A stretch of DNA of 15,724 nt from JANXXV01 sp038230275 (GTDB lineage: Bacteria; Acidobacteriota; Terriglobia; Bryobacterales; Bryobacteraceae), in NCBI GenBank assembly GCA_038230275.1, contig JBBRNO010000152.1:1-15724 (forward strand), written 5' to 3'. The notes under the pieces were generated by a model. It did no database searches. It was not told the origin of the DNA and saw only the letters and a program-made list of their open reading frames with translations. Within the stretch, counting starts at the first letter, position 1, and every line of letters starts with the position of its first letter. Of this stretch, positions 14,398-15,724 are shown in pieces. The position numbers and the translations under genes were made by a program.

Positions 14398-14934
14398 TTG
14401 AGTGCACAGGATTTGGCAGCCCGCATCAAGCTGGTTTTGATGGACGTGGATGGCGTGCTTACGGATGGGCGGCTCTACAACGTACCGGATTCCAGCGGCA
14501 AGATGGTGGAGACCAAAGGATTCGATTCCCAGGATGGGATTGCGCTGCAGTGGCTTTCCTGGAACGGGATCAAGACGGGATTGATCAGCGGCCGCATTTC
14601 ACCGGCTACCGACGAACGGGCACGGCAGTGCAAGTTCTCCTACATCTACCAAGGGCATATCGAGAAGATTCCAATTCTTAACGAGATTCTGGCCGATGCG
14701 AAGATCGACAAAGACCAAGTGGCCTTTATCGGCGACGATCTAACCGACATCGTGGTGATGCGGCGGGTGGGATTGGCGATTGCCACTGCGAATGCGAGGC
14801 CGGAAGTGAAGCGGGCTGCGCACATGGTAACCTCGCAACCGGGTGGATCGGGCGCGGTTCGCGAAGCGATTGAGATGATCCTTGCGGCGCAGGGGCTTTG
14901 GGACGCCATTTTGAAGAAATACGAGGCGGTTTAA
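14398..14934 (+). CDS. kdsC: 3-deoxy-D-manno-octulosonate 8-phosphate phosphatase-like HAD protein
   Basis: 178 residues, the size of capless KdsC. Motifs are LMDVDGVLTDG (D16, D18), GFDSQDGIAL typical of KdsC, ISGR (S64), K90, and GDDLTDIVVM (D113, D114, D117). KdsC forms tetramers and dephosphorylates KDO-8-P for LPS, which implies an outer membrane. Related phosphatases act on nonulosonate or other sugar phosphates, so the exact substrate is likely but not proven, and no kdsA or kdsD is in view. The TTG start at 14398 is preferred because GAGGAG sits at 14384-14389, eight bases upstream. It is divergent from tilS (61-bp gap) and 3 bp before the ACT gene. Confidence 0.9.
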   Translation: MSAQDLAARIKLVLMDVDGVLTDGRLYNVPDSSGKMVETKGFDSQDGIALQWLSWNGIKTGLISGRISPATDERARQCKFSYIYQGHIEKIPILNEILADAKIDKDQVAFIGDDLTDIVVMRRVGLAIATANARPEVKRAAHMVTSQPGGSGAVREAIEMILAAQGLWDAILKKYEAV

Positions 14935-14937
14935 GCC

Positions 14938-15594
14938 ATGTCAGAGAAGATTGGCATTGCGGTGCACGCAAAGTCGGGACCGGGTGTGCTGCATCAACTA
15001 ACCGGCGTGATGGCGCAGCATGGCGGGGATATTTCGTCAGTGGACATCCTGGAGAGCCGGCCGCCGGAATCCCGTATCTACTTCGAAATCGAACTTCCGG
15101 AGGCGCCGTCAAAACTGGTGGCCGATTTGGAGGCGCTGGAGATTGTCAGCAAAGTCAACGTGGTGAAGAGCTTGGGGAAGATTTACGGCAAACGGATCAT
15201 CATCATTGGTGGTGGCGCGCAAGTGGGGCAAGTGGCGATTGGCGCCATCTCAGAAGCGGACCGGCATAACATCCGTGGCGAGCACATCTCAGTCGATACG
15301 ATTCCGCTGGTGGGCGAGCAGGCGCTTGCCGATGCCGTGCGAGCCGTGCCGAATTTGCCTCGGGCGCGGGCGCTGGTGCTGGCGGGTTCCCTGATGGGCG
15401 GTGACATTGATGACGCAGTGCTGGAGGTACGGGCGCAGGGACTGCTGGTGATCAGTTTGAACATGGCGGGCAGTGTCCCGGATGCAGCCGACCTAGTGGT
15501 TACGGACCCGGTGCAGGCGGGCGTGATGGCGGTGATGGCTGTGGCGGACACGGCAAAATTCAACGTCCAAAGATTGACCCGGCGCGTCTTCTAG
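14938..15594 (+). CDS. ACT-domain protein with C-terminal Rossmann-like domain (DUF5612-like)
   Basis: 218 residues. An ACT domain spans about 1-80 (IGIAVHAKSGPGVLHQLTGVMAQHGGDISSVDIL). ACT domains usually bind amino acids and give allosteric control. The rest begins with RIIIIGGGAQVGQVAIGAI (86-104), a glycine-rich strand-loop-helix that could bind a nucleotide, and continues with DTIPLVGE, LVLAGSLMGGDI, and SLNMAGSVPDAADLVVTDP. I relate it to the ACT plus DUF5612 group from memory and know no assigned function. It starts 3 bp after kdsC, so the two are probably co-transcribed. No terminator follows, and 15595-15724 holds no supported gene. Confidence 0.8.
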   Translation: MSEKIGIAVHAKSGPGVLHQLTGVMAQHGGDISSVDILESRPPESRIYFEIELPEAPSKLVADLEALEIVSKVNVVKSLGKIYGKRIIIIGGGAQVGQVAIGAISEADRHNIRGEHISVDTIPLVGEQALADAVRAVPNLPRARALVLAGSLMGGDIDDAVLEVRAQGLLVISLNMAGSVPDAADLVVTDPVQAGVMAVMAVADTAKFNVQRLTRRVF

Positions 15595-15724
15595 CAAACC
15601 TTGGGAGACGCTGAATATAGATGGGAAGCACGGACGGGGAAGTGCGGGCTGCCGAGAGCCGTGGTGTGCGGGTGATGCGGACCGCGCGTGGGCGTTGCCG
15701 GTCGAGGGTGTAAGCGTCGGCGCA

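Noticed and set aside
14337..14429. Longer tilS start at 14429
   Set aside because: It would overlap the kdsC start and its GAGGAG site and add residues unlike TilS; GTG 14336 gives the usual start just before the PP-loop.
15595..15724. Possible new gene at the right edge, including a 30-codon frame from ATG near 15620 and a frame open to the window end
   Set aside because: The short frame is Arg-rich with no RBS or similarity; the open frame has no plausible start codon. Nothing here can be supported.

Overview
The window reads as a bacterial chromosome segment, moderately GC-rich and densely packed. It is dominated by a nearly complete histidine biosynthesis operon. A kdsC-type phosphatase implies a Gram-negative outer membrane with KDO/LPS. 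The mix of a Tat-signal sugar isomerase, an HNH protein, a HAD protein inside the his operon, and the tilS-ftsH order resembles Acidobacteriota (Bryobacter/Solibacter-like). That assignment is inference from protein style, not from a marker gene.

Layout. (1) 2-397, + strand: the C-terminal end of a Cys/Met-metabolism PLP enzyme cut by the window edge. (2) 390-2061, - strand: an HNH endonuclease gene followed by a soluble PAS histidine kinase. The kinase gene runs convergently into gene 1 with an 8-bp overlap. (3) 2086-2236: promoter, an 18-codon leader peptide with eight His codons (six consecutive), and a four-segment attenuator ending in a terminator with six Ts. (4) 2248-9112, + strand: hisI-hisG-hisD-hisC-HAD phosphatase-hisB-hisH-hisF-hisA, mostly joined by 4-8 bp start/stop overlaps. 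(5) 9105-14336, - strand: tilS, ftsH, a phosphoglycolate-phosphatase-like HAD, an L-rhamnose-mutarotase-like protein and a Tat-signal TIM-barrel isomerase. The last four genes are tightly coupled, and the final one overlaps hisA convergently by 8 bp. (6) 14398-15594, + strand: kdsC-like phosphatase and an ACT-domain protein, divergent from tilS. The last 130 bases hold no gene I can support.

How it works together. HisG, HisI, HisA, HisH/HisF, HisB, HisC and HisD cover the PRPP/ATP-to-histidine path except two steps. Phosphoribosyl-ATP pyrophosphatase (HisE) is not in the window. No classical histidinol-phosphate phosphatase is present either, but a subfamily-I-like HAD phosphatase sits between hisC and hisB and is the obvious candidate. 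Expression of the operon appears to be set by ribosome-mediated attenuation: slow translation of the His codons should free an antiterminator. The leader start codon lies where the transcript is predicted to begin, so this leader may be translated as a leaderless mRNA. This attenuator, together with the recruited HAD enzyme, is the most interesting part of the window.
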